A stretch of DNA of 64,000 bases from Nothophaeocryptopus gaeumannii. Taxonomy: Eukaryota > Ascomycota > Dothideomycetes > Mycosphaerellales > Mycosphaerellaceae. The stretch's first letter is position 1; the number at the start of each line of letters is the position of its first letter. Both the position numbers and the translations under genes were made by a program. The notes under the pieces were generated by a model. It was given only the letters and a program-made list of their open reading frames with translations. It was not told the DNA's origin and did not search any database. Shown piece after piece: positions 1-9,814 of the stretch. The stretch is from contig JASISA010000009.1 in the NCBI GenBank assembly GCA_031771865.1, forward strand, positions 1,302,001 to 1,366,000, read 5' to 3'.

Positions 1-1121
1 TGCCTGTAGACTATGGCTCGCCCGCTCCATCGCTGTCCCGAGCAGCAATGCGACCGCGTTCAGCTGTGTCAGCTCAAAGTCAATCAACTCCTGTGGGTCC
101 AGCAACACCAATCCTCGAAGCACTTTCGCAACATGAGCATCCGACGCTCACTCTCGACACCAGCAATTACGCGAGATATGTTCAGGTTGATGTGCCACCC
201 ACGCCACCTCAGACTGGACGTTCAGAGTCAAGATTCAAGGAAAGCTTGTCGGACCCCGATTTAGGAGAGGCAATCGCAAGTCTGGCCAGTGATTACTTCT
301 CAGATGGCATAGACGCAGATCTCGATCGTCTTCGAGCTGATCGGAACAGCCCCAGCTCGACGTCTCCTGCCGGCGTGACATCGGCAGCTTCACGGGCGCC
401 TAATCCGGGTATCAAACGGGGGGAGACGAGCGGCAATGACACTGGTCTCGAGATTCAGGTGAAGCCTTCCCCCGAGGTCATCGACTTGACCGCAAATGAT
501 GACGACGGAGATGGCGCCACTGCAGGGCCGGCACCAAGAAGCAGAGAGTCGGCGTCTTCCAATGAGCATCTGGCACAGGCCACTTTCGTTGAACCCAGTA
601 CCGTTGATGCACAGCCCAGTCGCAAGTCCAAGAAAAAGGAAAGGGTATCTCTGCATGAAGCCTCTCATCACAATGCCTCGCAAGTTGGCCAGATCGCCGA
701 CGAGGTCCGCCTGTGGTCCCCTACTCCCACGCTGGTCAATGAGGCATCCACAAATTCGACTGGTGTCGACCGCTCAGAGCATGGTCTCCACCACCCACCT
801 CTCAAAGCCGGCCTCGAAGGCCATTCTTCGTCTGCGCATCCACATGAAGTCGTGGAGGCAAATTTATCTTCCGGCGCAGCTCCAAGGCCAGTCGTCGTCA
901 AACATGAGGCCTCCGACGAGAGCCAGAGATCAACGGAGCCCGAACAGCCCAGTCAGACAGGAACCTCGAAAGAGCGCTTCGAATCTCCAGAAGAGAAGGC
1001 CAAACTCGGAGCAAGTTGCACGGGCCGAGATGATACCCAGATCACCAATGATCATGATGCCGCGAAGCGCAAGTTGAGGGAGCTGGAGGATATTGAATCT
1101 GATATGCTATCGCGGAAATGA
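1..1121 (+). CDS. 3' end of a low-complexity, probably nuclear protein (5' truncated by window)
   Basis: The reading frame is open from the left edge of the window to a TGA at 1119–1121, so this is the last part of a longer gene. About 370 residues are visible, rich in Ser, Pro, Glu, Asp and His, with no recognisable folded domain. Near position 477–510 it encodes EVIDLTANDDD, a hydrophobic core followed by acidic residues. This matches SUMO-interacting motifs, which are often found in nuclear DNA-repair or ubiquitin-ligase proteins; that role is an inference. A short basic stretch (SRKSKKKER, near 620–645) could be a nuclear localisation signal. The last 25 residues (DAAKRKLRELEDIESDMLSRK) look helical. 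The family is not recognised. The first internal ATG is at 48, but I do not think it is the start because the frame continues upstream. Confidence 0.6.
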   Translation, partial: PVDYGSPAPSLSRAAMRPRSAVSAQSQSTPVGPATPILEALSQHEHPTLTLDTSNYARYVQVDVPPTPPQTGRSESRFKESLSDPDLGEAIASLASDYFSDGIDADLDRLRADRNSPSSTSPAGVTSAASRAPNPGIKRGETSGNDTGLEIQVKPSPEVIDLTANDDDGDGATAGPAPRSRESASSNEHLAQATFVEPSTVDAQPSRKSKKKERVSLHEASHHNASQVGQIADEVRLWSPTPTLVNEASTNSTGVDRSEHGLHHPPLKAGLEGHSSSAHPHEVVEANLSSGAAPRPVVVKHEASDESQRSTEPEQPSQTGTSKERFESPEEKAKLGASCTGRDDTQITNDHDAAKRKLRELEDIESDMLSRK

Positions 1122-2562
1122 AGAAGCAGTGAAGGCAGCTTCGCAGGGACCTTGGAAAAGAATGAGCACGTCCATGCAAAGTGAATGTTGAAGACTGTGG
1201 CAGAGAAGGTGCACGCTTACAGCGGAGCAGGTGAATTCACGCTCGGTGCTTGCGGCCGAATTGGACTGCTCCGCAATAAGAGATGCGGAGACCGAGCGTA
1301 TTAATGGAGGTAACGAAGGGCGATCAGGTTGCAACAAGGAGCTTGCATCGCTTGAGACTGGGAGCATTGGATCAGCATTTACATAGCATCTAGACCTTTG
1401 AAGATGACGAGATCGACTTCACCTACACTCGATAGAGCACTTGCCTGATTTGATCAGAAGTGCAACGCAAAGAGATTAGCCAATCATCCCGTCTGAACGA
1501 AGTGTGACCTGACTTGCGGTCAGTCGTTTCATTCAAAGCTAGTCAATAACGTAGTCCCCACGGAGGGTTTACGGCTCGTATCAATATCAGCGGAGAGACC
1601 ATGTCAGGTGTCACTACTCAATTAAAACCCTTCCTGCAGTCTGCTGAGCTTCTTCCAATGCCGAGCACCAGGAAAAGCCTGTCAACTGCATGTGAGATAA
1701 GGAGCAACAAGGCAGCCATGGAAGTGAGCAATTTTGGTGCCTTCACGATTCTTTGGTAGCTCTCACAAAACGGCTGCCTGAGCTGCCCTCAGCCGTGGGA
1801 CACTGATTCCCAGTGGCGCTCTCCCGAGTCTTTGTAGTGAATCGAACATGGCGACACTTGTCGCGGAATCTGTCACCGAATGCCGGTTGTCGCGGGTCTA
1901 ACATCGGATGCCTGTTCGGTCAAGGAATGGGCATGTCAGCACTACCTGTGCAATATTTCTAGCTTGCGCAGCGATAGGCCTGAAAGTCCGGAGTGAACCG
2001 ATGGGGTAGTAGTGTCAGAGATGAGCTGACCGCAGGCCGTCAGTTGTACTGTAGCAGCTGCTGGCCCCCTTAGAAGTACCGTCCGACGGCAAGGGCACAA
2101 CCCAGTACCTCCTACCTCCTACGAGGGGAGATGATGCATTTCATACATGTGCGCGTCGAGACTTCCGCCATAGCAAGGTGGCAAGCATCAATTCGCAGCA
2201 TTGGCATACCCTCGCTTTGATGGGTTTGATGAGCATATGAAACGAGTAAGGAGTCGTCTCAGGATGAAGAAGTGTACGCGGTCGTGGGCAGCAGGAGATG
2301 CAGGCGCAAGGGTCTAACTCTGAAATTAGCAAGAGCCAGCCAGGTGCACTTACTTGCCTCCGGAATCTGATTGGTGGCGTGCCGAGCCACTCACCCCACG
2401 AGCCCACGGTCGCGGTCGCACCTTCTCCCTGAGCCCTGTGAACCCTTTGTTCGTAACTGCCACCTGTCACTTTAAGAACGCCGCTGCCTGCGCTTGACTA
2501 CGCCCTTTTCTCAGCGTAGCTACCTCCATCCAGCGTGATTACTTTTGCGCGGCAATCCGACC
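1122..2562. other. Intergenic region and hacA upstream region
   Basis: There is no convincing coding sequence here; open frames are short and lack codon bias. The right part presumably holds the hacA promoter and leader. HacA leaders in other filamentous fungi are long and can carry upstream ORFs. Several ATGs occur between about 2130 and 2560, but without a transcription start none can be called a uORF. Confidence 0.5.
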
Positions 2563-3584
2563 ATGGAGCCTCTTTCTACTACTTACAACCTCCCATCACC
2601 AACACAAGAATTCGACACAGTCGCAGACATGTCCTCCACTCCATCAGAATCGTCCTTTCTTAAGATGGAGGACCTCCACACATCCGCTTCACCCGCACCG
2701 TCACAAGCGGAGTCTTCGCCAGCACCCAACACCGTATATGTGCAATCAAAGCCTGCGAAGAAGCGGAAATCATGGGGACAGGAACTACCTCAACCAAAGA
2801 CCAACCTGCCGCCGCGGAAGCGAGCAAAGACCGACGACGAGAAAGAGCAGCGCCGTATTGAACGCATAAAGCGGAATCGGGCTGCAGCTCACAACTCGCG
2901 CGAGCGCAAGCGACAAGAGACGGAGACGCTCGCTATCGCCCTCGCTAAGGCCAACGCCGAGCTCGATGCCTACCGCAAGCTCCATGGGCCACTACCAGCC
3001 AGCATCGTCCTCCCTGACGTGCAGCTGAGCATTGATAGGTACTACTTCCACACATAACATCACGTGATACCAGCGCTGACCATTTGCAGCTCCGACAATA
3101 TCACAACGACCGTGGTCACACCTGCACCGTCGCTCGTCGAGTCACACGGGTCACAAGGCGATGCCTCCAGCCCCAAGTCACCCGACGACGACATATTTCA
3201 ACACAACATCAAGCAGGAGCCACAAGAACACTCCTTTCCCATCCTCCCACCAGCGTATGACACTTTCGACTCGAAGTCTGCTTTCTTGCCGCTCGACCCG
3301 ACACAACATTCTGCAGCAATGTTGTGCGACCTGCAGTGTCGGTCCAGCCACAAGAACAGCAACTCGACTTCGCCAGCTTCCTGGTGGGCCAATCTCATCC
3401 TCGTCCTGATGAGCTCTCAACTCCAGACATGCTATCGCACTCTGCTGGTGGCGCTATGGACTCTTTCGCCTTCACGGATGGCGCGTATGATGCAAGCCTC
3501 AATGGCTCGCTCTTCTCGTTTGACGACCTCATCGATGACTCCGCGACTTTTGCGGTCGACGCCCAGACGTCTGGCGCGGCATAA
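2563..3584 (+). CDS. hacA: HacA/Hac1 unfolded-protein-response bZIP transcription factor (induced, spliced form)
   Basis: This is the bZIP activator of the unfolded protein response. The ATG at 2563 is chosen because it is the first in frame. Exon 1 is 2563–3038. A conventional 51-nt intron follows at 3039–3089 (GTACTA donor, GCTGAC branch, TTTGCAG acceptor). Exon 2 is 3090–3313, then a non-conventional 20-nt intron at 3314–3333, then exon 3 at 3334–3584. The exon sum is 951 nt, or 316 residues. The N-terminus holds KKRKSWGQELPQPKTNLPPRKR, the signature stretch before the basic region of fungal HacA. The basic region is RIKRNRAAAHNSRERKRQ at about residues 105–122, followed by a leucine-zipper heptad. 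The induced C-terminus is rich in Asp, Phe and Ser (SLFSFDDLIDDSATFAVD) and is probably the activation domain. By family knowledge, Ire1 cuts and an RNA ligase joins this mRNA during ER stress. The call is firm; the exact start is slightly less so. Confidence 0.93.
3302..3341 (+). promoter_or_regulatory. Ire1 cleavage region: twin stem-loops around the 20-nt hacA intron
   Basis: The first hairpin has a perfect 9-bp stem (CACAACATT at 3302–3310 with AATGTTGTG at 3318–3326) closing the loop CTGCAGC at 3311–3317. The second has a 4-bp stem (CGAC at 3327–3330 with GTCG at 3338–3341) closing the loop CTGCAGT at 3331–3337. Both loops fit the Ire1 heptamer CNG|CNGN. Cutting after G3313 and G3333 releases exactly 20 nt, the length known for filamentous-fungal hac1/hacA introns. 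Ligation shifts translation into the frame that ends at 3584. Confidence 0.93.
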
Positions 3585-4018
3585 TGCTGCGACGGGTCTG
3601 CGCGCACCACGAATGGGCGCTCTTGCGCATCTGCGGCAGTCACTCGATAGAGGTCGGACTATACGGGTTGAACCTGCCGAGACGCAAGCACAGACTCACC
3701 AGACACATTTGGCGTTAGGGGAACCGGTTAGAGAGGTTGAGGATCAGCCTATGGGTGGTGTTGTTGATCAAGAAGATTCAAGTAACGGCGTTCAGGCGAA
3801 GCAGCTTTCTTGACCGAGATGGGAAAATCAATGTGGAATGGGACTGTACCTCCACTACGGGCATCACGGACCACGAGCTCTAGAAATATCACCACATATT
3901 TCTCAAAGTCACCAAGCTGTGCGACTTCACTTCACTTCCGCCTCACTTTCTCTTTTTGTGCTTGATGACTGGTGGTGTGCACTAATCTACGTATTCATTT
4001 AGGTAACTTTGTCACACC

Positions 4019-6241
4019 TTAGAGCATGTACGCGATTGCACCAACCAGAATGGCAAGCGACGACGTGGACGTCCTCACTGCGCTGCCGGTATACTGTGCT
4101 GGCGTAGCACTTCCGCTCGGCGAACTCGTCCCATTCGTCGTCCCATTTGCACTCAGCACCAGCGTCCACGTCCCACCAGCAACAGCACTCACTGCACCCT
4201 CACTCAACTGCACCTCCGTTCCGTTCTCACTCCTCAGGCTACCACTAGTCCCAGGCAGACTCACATCTCCCGCCGTACCCACTGGAGTCGTGAACGTGAA
4301 ACCAGTAATATCCCCACCCTCAGAAGCATTCACCTGACTCGCGAACGTGCCCACAGAAGTCTCAAACCCGGTATCCACGAACGTCAAGTCTCCAAGCCTA
4401 GGCGAAAGAGTCCACGTCCTCCCACCAGCTGAGTTGAGGTGAATGCCACCAATATAAAACGTCAATGTCGACGTAGGTCCTGTCGCCCATCCATGTGCAT
4501 GACTCACACGTGGGTCATTCGTATATGGAGCATAATGAAGTTCTCCATTCGAAGCATACCCTTCGATAAACGTGGAATTGGTCATCCGCGGATCATCGAG
4601 CATGAAGCCCCATTGTAGACGGATCAAGCCCAGGGCGGCGGAGGTGTTGGACGCGATGAGATGAGCTTGTAATTCGAATCCGGATATGAAGGGCGAGACA
4701 GCGTCGTCTGCTTCGGGGGCGGGGGCGCCGTACTGACCCCAGCGTGCTACGAGGGCGGAGGAAATGGCCGTGTTTTGGGAGGAAGAGTTTGTGAGATTTG
4801 AGACGATGGCCCAGGAGTTTCCGTCTTGTGGGTGGAGAGTGGTGGTTTCATTATCGTGATAGAGGCCTGCCGTTTCGTTCCACAGGAGGTTGTTTGCCGA
4901 GGTTTTGATAGTTTCGGCGATGGTGGTCCAGTTTGATAAGAGATCTTCATCTTCGCCTACGGCGCGACCGAGCATGAGACCTTGATTTAGGGTGTAGTAG
5001 AGGATGGCGTTCGCTTCGATGTTGTGCCCGCCCATGCCGAAACGGAGCCAATCGGAGGGAGAGGTGACGTTCATGAGGCCTGTGTCATCGATGTACGAAA
5101 GAGACCAGTTGATTGCTTTCTTCCAGGCTGGCCATTTCCCTTGCAAGTATTCCAGAGAATTGGAGTACAGATAGTAGTCGGCGACGCCGATAAGGGTGTA
5201 AAGGTGGTAGGTGAAGGATGTCGATGGTGGGAACGGGACGCCTGCGTAGGGCAGGAGGCCGGTCGACTGGTTCTGGAGGACGAAGAGTGAGTCCAGCGAG
5301 TTAGCGACTGACTCTAGGTCGTTGTAGGATACGATGATGCCGGGCACGGCGATTGCCATGTCTCCAGCCCAGATTAGTCTATCTCGTTTGGCTCCATCGA
5401 CTAGTGCGGAGCTCCCATTTGTGATGGTATAGTTGCTGTACCAGGTATTTGGTGGCGTGTCGTCCCCAGTCTGATTGCTGTTGATGACTCGAATGTGAGG
5501 CAGCGCGTCTCCATACTTGGGGTCAATCTGCAGATATTCAGCCACTGTGTTCCCTTTACATGTCCTATAGACTTGCCGTGCACAACTGATTGGTGTACGC
5601 GCCTGCGTACCAAACGCGGTTGATAAGCTCGTCTTTGCTGTGAAAGTATCCCGAATAGCTTCGAATCTCGCTCTCCTCTACATGTGGCATAGCAGTGTAA
5701 TGAACCGTAACCTCCTCCACCTCAAGGTTACCGGTTGTATTGTGGATCAAGCTGAGATATTTGAAGCCTCCTCGGTTATGCTCTGGCGAGACAGTGTAAT
5801 TGCCAGGGCCGGATGGCTGGAACCAAAGAACCTCATCGAGGCCTGTGAGAGTATCAGCCTGTGTCTCAGACAGCTCAAGCGTAGAGGCTTTTTCTACTCA
5901 CCAGCATCGGCAGTCCCATCACTTCCAGCACTAGTGATCCAGAGCGAGCTCTCGGTGTACGCGAGACCAATATACTGATCTGGGTCGACGTCTCCGATAC
6001 TTAGTGTCACGATGCCTGCAATGTTGATTCCAAAATCCAAGGTCAGGGTCGAATTTCCCTTGAATGTTGCGCCTCCAGAGCCGGTCTCAAGGAGGTTATC
6101 CGCATCATTTACGGTGCCATTCTGCTGATATATCGATCGAGCTTGTATTGTCCTGGAGCTCGGAGCTAGAATGTAATCTTCATATTTGGCAGTAGTAAGC
6201 TGTGCCAGAAGTAACGCTCCTATTGTCTTGAACAAAGCCAT
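4019..6241 (-). CDS. Secreted, GPI-anchored GH78-type alpha-L-rhamnosidase
   Basis: The enzyme probably removes terminal alpha-L-rhamnose from plant glycosides or pectin outside the cell. Exons on the minus strand are 6241–5902, 5842–5577 and 5527–4019. The sum is 2115 nt, or 704 residues. The start MALFKTIGALLLAQLTTAKYEDY is a clear signal peptide. The centre holds DGAKRDRLIWAGDM at about residues 246–259, the signature of fungal GH78 six-hairpin enzymes, and many N-glycosylation sequons follow. The C-terminus (Ser/Thr-rich, then SSLAILVGAIAYML) looks like a GPI-attachment signal, so the protein may stay on the cell wall. Intron 1 (59 nt) is GT–AG. Intron 2 (5528–5576, 49 nt) is best read as GC–AG with a GCAAGT donor, because it gives NQLC-T-IDPKYG without a break. 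The gene is convergent with hacA. The family call is confident; substrate specificity is inferred. Confidence 0.85.
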
Positions 6242-6845
6242 GCTACTACAAGGCTCGAGAATGCCGGATGAGAGACGAGAGCAGAGGAAGGGAATAAGAA
6301 GATGCCATACTCTACCTTACTCGGACCAAAATCTTACGCTGTGTTGATCTAAGCGCAGATGATGCGCGACAATGTTCACCCGCAGGGACAGAATGATCAC
6401 TACCGAGCAGTAGAGATGGCCAGCAGTGCCGTAGTGTATTATCGTCCATGCCGCCTTTGGCTCGTTCTCCATGGCCGTCTCTTGATGCCATATGGCCGCC
6501 ATACAAGGCTTGCTTGCTCGCGGGCATAGACGGGCATAGCACGCGCCCACCATCTCGGCGTGTCCCCTCTTCTCATCGTGTGCAGTCTCGTCCCGCAAAT
6601 CTGGCAAGATGCTGACCATTAGCATCGGTATGGTGAGTATTAGTGTGAGGAGAAGAGTCTGGAGTGCGCATGTGCCTGACGATCTTGACGGTTGCCAAGA
6701 ACTGGTTTCGCTGCAATCTTCGACCGAAGGACGTCACTTGGATCTGTCTTGCAGCACACAAGCAGCACAAGCCAAGATCTTCTTCCGACACGGCACTTAC
6801 CAGAGGCAAATCGACAGACAAACGCGGTAGACGAAGGCATAGGCA
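6242..6845. other. Divergent promoter region between rhamnosidase and PLP-homeostasis gene
   Basis: About 600 bp lie between two divergent starts (6241 minus, 6846 plus). Open frames of 60–170 codons occur on both strands but overlap one another in several frames, and none shows domain-like sequence. No TATA box is obvious. Confidence 0.5.
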
Positions 6846-7703
6846 ATGGGCGATTCTGAGCAACAAGAAGGAGAAATGCGCATAGACCCAGCTCGAGCAA
6901 AAGTGCTCGTAGAGAACCTCTCCAGCGTCGTGAAACGAGTCGACGGCGTGAGAGGAAGCCGACAGGTAGGGAATTCTCGTATCACACAATACAGAAACCG
7001 GTCTTGTATTGACTGTGCTCAGGTCCGCCTCATAGCTGTCTCCAAACTCAAACCCGTAACAGACATCCTCGCCCTTCACCAATCCCCATCTAGTCAACTC
7101 GATTTCGGCGAAAACTACTCAGACGAACTAACCAAGAAATCTTACCTCCTCCCGCGAACAATAAAATGGCATATGATCGGTGGTCTCCAAACAAATAAAT
7201 GCAAGCCTCTCGCCTCGCAGGTACCAAACTTGTGGTGTGTGAGTAGTGTGGACACGGCGAAGAAAGCCGATGAGTTGGAGAAGGGAAGGAAGACAGTAGC
7301 TGAGAAAGAGCAGCTTGAGGATAAGTTGAGGGTCTTGGTACAGGTGAATACCTCGGGCGAAGAGAGCAAGAGCGGTGTTGAACCCAAGGATGCTGCAGAG
7401 CTGTGTAGACATGTTAAGGAGAAGTGTCCTCATTTGCAGCTCGCGGGGCTTATGACGATAGGGGCCATTGCGAGAAGTCAAGAAGCGAGCACACCTGAGG
7501 CGCTGAACGAAGATTTCGTCGCTCTGCGGAAAACGAGAGACAAAGTCGCTGAAGAGCTTGGGATTGATAAGGAGGAGTTGAAACTGAGTATGGGCATGAG
7601 TGCGGATTTCGAAGCTGCGATATCTGCTGGGAGTGATGAGGTACGAGTGGGGACGACAATATTTGGAGACAGACCTGCCAAGAAAGACGCGAAGATAATG
7701 TGA
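6846..7703 (+). CDS. YggS/PROSC-family pyridoxal-phosphate homeostasis protein
   Basis: This PLP-binding single-domain TIM-barrel protein (COG0325; yeast YBL036C, human PLPBP) buffers free pyridoxal phosphate and has no known catalytic reaction. Exon 1 is 6846–6965. Intron 6966–7022 (57 nt, GTAGGG donor, TGCTCAG acceptor) is removed, and exon 2 is 7023–7703. The protein is about 266 residues. Family hallmarks are visible: LIAVSKLKP with the PLP lysine, FGENYSDEL, KWHMIGGLQTNK, LVQVNTSGEESKSG, LMTIGA, LSMGMSADFEAAI and the C-terminal phosphate-binding VRVGTTIFG. The intron is a multiple of three without a stop, so an unspliced message would add 19 residues inside the first beta strand. That is unlikely to fold well and supports splicing. 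Confidence 0.93.
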   Translation: MGDSEQQEGEMRIDPARAKVLVENLSSVVKRVDGVRGSRQVGNSRITQYRNRSCIDCAQVRLIAVSKLKPVTDILALHQSPSSQLDFGENYSDELTKKSYLLPRTIKWHMIGGLQTNKCKPLASQVPNLWCVSSVDTAKKADELEKGRKTVAEKEQLEDKLRVLVQVNTSGEESKSGVEPKDAAELCRHVKEKCPHLQLAGLMTIGAIARSQEASTPEALNEDFVALRKTRDKVAEELGIDKEELKLSMGMSADFEAAISAGSDEVRVGTTIFGDRPAKKDAKIM

Positions 7704-8084
7704 GGACGTCGAACGGCGGAATGGACTAACGGCGAAATGGAGAAAGTACGTTTTGCCGTAAGTGCGTTTTGCATCAACGCCGTACTGAAGCAAGTCAAGA
7801 AGTTGGATGTTCTTACCCTTCTCTTTCGAACAAGTCCCGCCACCGTTTCTACCACTGTTATCCTCGAGCCACAGTCCGGGACGCCTTGTCGACAGCTGCG
7901 TTTTATCTCTCCTCTGAAGATGCCAAAATTATACCACAAGCGGCGGCACGCGATTTCTCCGGGTCAGCCGAATGAGTAGACCGTCAAGACACGGAGTTCT
8001 TATCGAAAAGAAACAAGTGTCCTTGTTTTCGAGAGATGCTGCGCAGCCTACAAATACCGTCACACTATCTTCTACCTAAGCATT
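7704..8084. other. Intergenic, no gene seen
   Basis: Only short open frames are seen, and none resembles a protein family. This begins a gene-poor stretch that runs to about 11.3 kb. Confidence 0.45.
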
Positions 8085-9180
8085 GTGGGTTACACTATAG
8101 CGGGCTACACACAACAACCTTCAATTGGGAACGAGCACGACCCAGCGATAATTGACAGCACAATTTCGCAAAGCAGAGGAATCATCCATACACCTCAACG
8201 GACGGCCGGCGGCCTTGAATCAGAAGTCAGGGAACTCAGCGATGAACACAAGTATTTTGCAGAGCTTCTGCCCTCTCTGCTCCCGGGACTAACAAATTTC
8301 GACGGCAGCTGATCCGTCTCGTTTCGCCATGGGATGCGACCCTAATGCGCCTCTTCCTGAAGCTGGCCGAAAATGCGAATGCACAGCAGAATATCGAGCT
8401 GGCAATATTGCTTCGAACTAGCACCGTTGTCCCTCCCAGATATCTAGGACGAGGACGTTGAATGCATGCCACACGGATTTTGAGAAGAGTACGGCGGACA
8501 GCGCCAGCATCTAAGTGAAGGGACAGAAGGGAAGGAGGCGGAGAAGGCTTTAGCTGAGAAGAAAGGTCGCCGGGACGAGCTTCGCAGCAGGTTCAAACGG
8601 CCTCTGTTACACCACGGAGGAGAGGCTCTGAAAGGCATGGAATGATGTGGTGTGTTAGCATCTGCCGCTCAAACAAAAGTCAACTGACATGTTGGAAGTT
8701 TACATTTAGCAACTAAAAGCTTGTGGTACTGGCAAATTGTTTCAACCTGCCACTCGAATTAACAGAACAGCGAGCTCGTATTCATCTGCCGTACTTGACG
8801 TAGCGGCTTTGAGTACTGATGCGCAAGGAGCTACTGCAGTCCTACAAGAGCTCAGAGACAATACCAGCCAGCTTGTTCGTGCTCCATAAAAAGTCAGTCA
8901 AAGCAGGTTCACGTCCACTGCTTAAGAAATCGCTCGAAGAATCGCCCGAGAACATATCGACAATGATTAAAATACTTTGGCCATGGGTGCTCTCTTCTGC
9001 TGTCAGCTCGACTCAGCGGAGCCATTTCGAGATCGATTGAAGCAGGAGATGGCAAGTCCTCCCGAAATACGACAGGCCCTCGCACAGCTTGATCACGATC
9101 TCACAAGAGGACAGCCCATCCAAGTAGCGAGTCCCTCGCCTCCATCATATGCGGCACAAGATATCGAGAGAGGGAATTGA
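8085..9180 (+). pseudogene. Decayed gene relic: coding-like islands separated by stops
   Basis: Several plus-strand islands look protein-like but do not join through clear introns. They encode ESEVRELSDEHKYFAELLPSLL (8085 frame, ending 8312), VSPWDATLMRLFLKLAENANA (about 8312–8460), LSEGTEGKEAEKALAEKKGRR (about 8505–8645) and ATAVLQELRDNTSQLVRA (about 8829–8885). A cysteine-containing stretch (MGALFCCQLDSAEPFRDRLK) and PEIRQALAQLDHDLTRGQP follow, ending at 9180. The last two regions share one frame but are separated by three stops. The islands are helical and acidic, like a cytosolic coiled-coil protein. I do not recognise the family. It could instead be a gene with introns I failed to resolve. 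Confidence 0.35.
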
Positions 9181-9814
9181 CTGGAGATACTAAGCAAGGA
9201 CAAGACGTCGATATGGCTGAGACGCAGCTTCTCTCGGAACAGACCCCAGTAGATCTGTTATTGATGCTTACCGTAGCGCCAACCGCTACTTCAGTACCGA
9301 TTCCGACTGAGCAGCAGTCGGTTTCAACTGGGTGTCAATCGATTCTGGCCGTTCACACTGTAGCGGATAGCTCCTGCGGATTGCCCGCTTGCCCGCTTGC
9401 GTATATATGGTGTAAATTCTCAAGTATGGGTAACTCGTGATGGGGACCTGGACAGCATACGGAATATGGCGCGAGCATAAGACGAGCAGCTTCACGGTGC
9501 GTGGCACGAGTTTGGCACGGAAACTCGAATATCGATTCATGTATTCAATTCTGCAGGCAATAGCTCGTTGCTCGAATCGTGAATGCGCCACATCCACTGT
9601 ATCTCATGTCCTGTCTTTGGATGCTCTCCACGAGTGAATCTTATACTGAGCTCGTGAGATCGCAGACCGCCCGTATCAAAGTAAGCGGAGCGTTGTGAAA
9701 TTCATGAGAGATGGTTGAAGATCACATTGCTACAATCACCTTGAGAGGCCTGGGTCAAATCGGATACTGTCAACGAAAGTGTTTTGAACGATTTGACCGC
9801 CTGCATATCAGATC
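9181..9814. other. Intergenic, no gene seen
   Basis: Short overlapping frames on both strands without recognisable motifs. Probably part of the decaying 7.7–11.3 kb block. Confidence 0.4.

Larger units (their letters stand above)
2563..3813 (+). other. hacA: Alternative uninduced HacA reading frame (20-nt intron retained)
   Basis: If the 20-nt segment 3314–3333 stays in the mRNA, exon 2 runs on in its own frame to a TGA at 3811–3813, giving 399 residues rather than 316. The alternative tail (from AAMLCDLQC onward) is basic and lacks the acidic-aromatic stretch of the induced form. Uninduced HacA in other filamentous fungi likewise has a different C-terminus. This entry describes the alternative product and is not a second gene. 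Confidence 0.75.

Noticed and set aside
2141..2470. 109-codon minus-strand frame upstream of hacA
   Set aside because: It overlaps the expected hacA promoter and leader and has no domain-like sequence or codon bias.
2545..2562. Upstream extension of the hacA frame by six codons
   Set aside because: It has no ATG (starts at TTG). The ATG at 2563 has good context and the expected N-terminus.
5528..5571. GT–AG alternative for rhamnosidase intron 2
   Set aside because: The GTCTAT donor is weak and inserts MAEYLQ into a conserved junction. The GCAAGT donor gives the smoother protein, though RNA evidence is lacking.
7128..7793. 221-codon minus-strand frame across the PLPBP gene
   Set aside because: It is antisense to a well-supported conserved protein and is explained by codon bias of the real gene.
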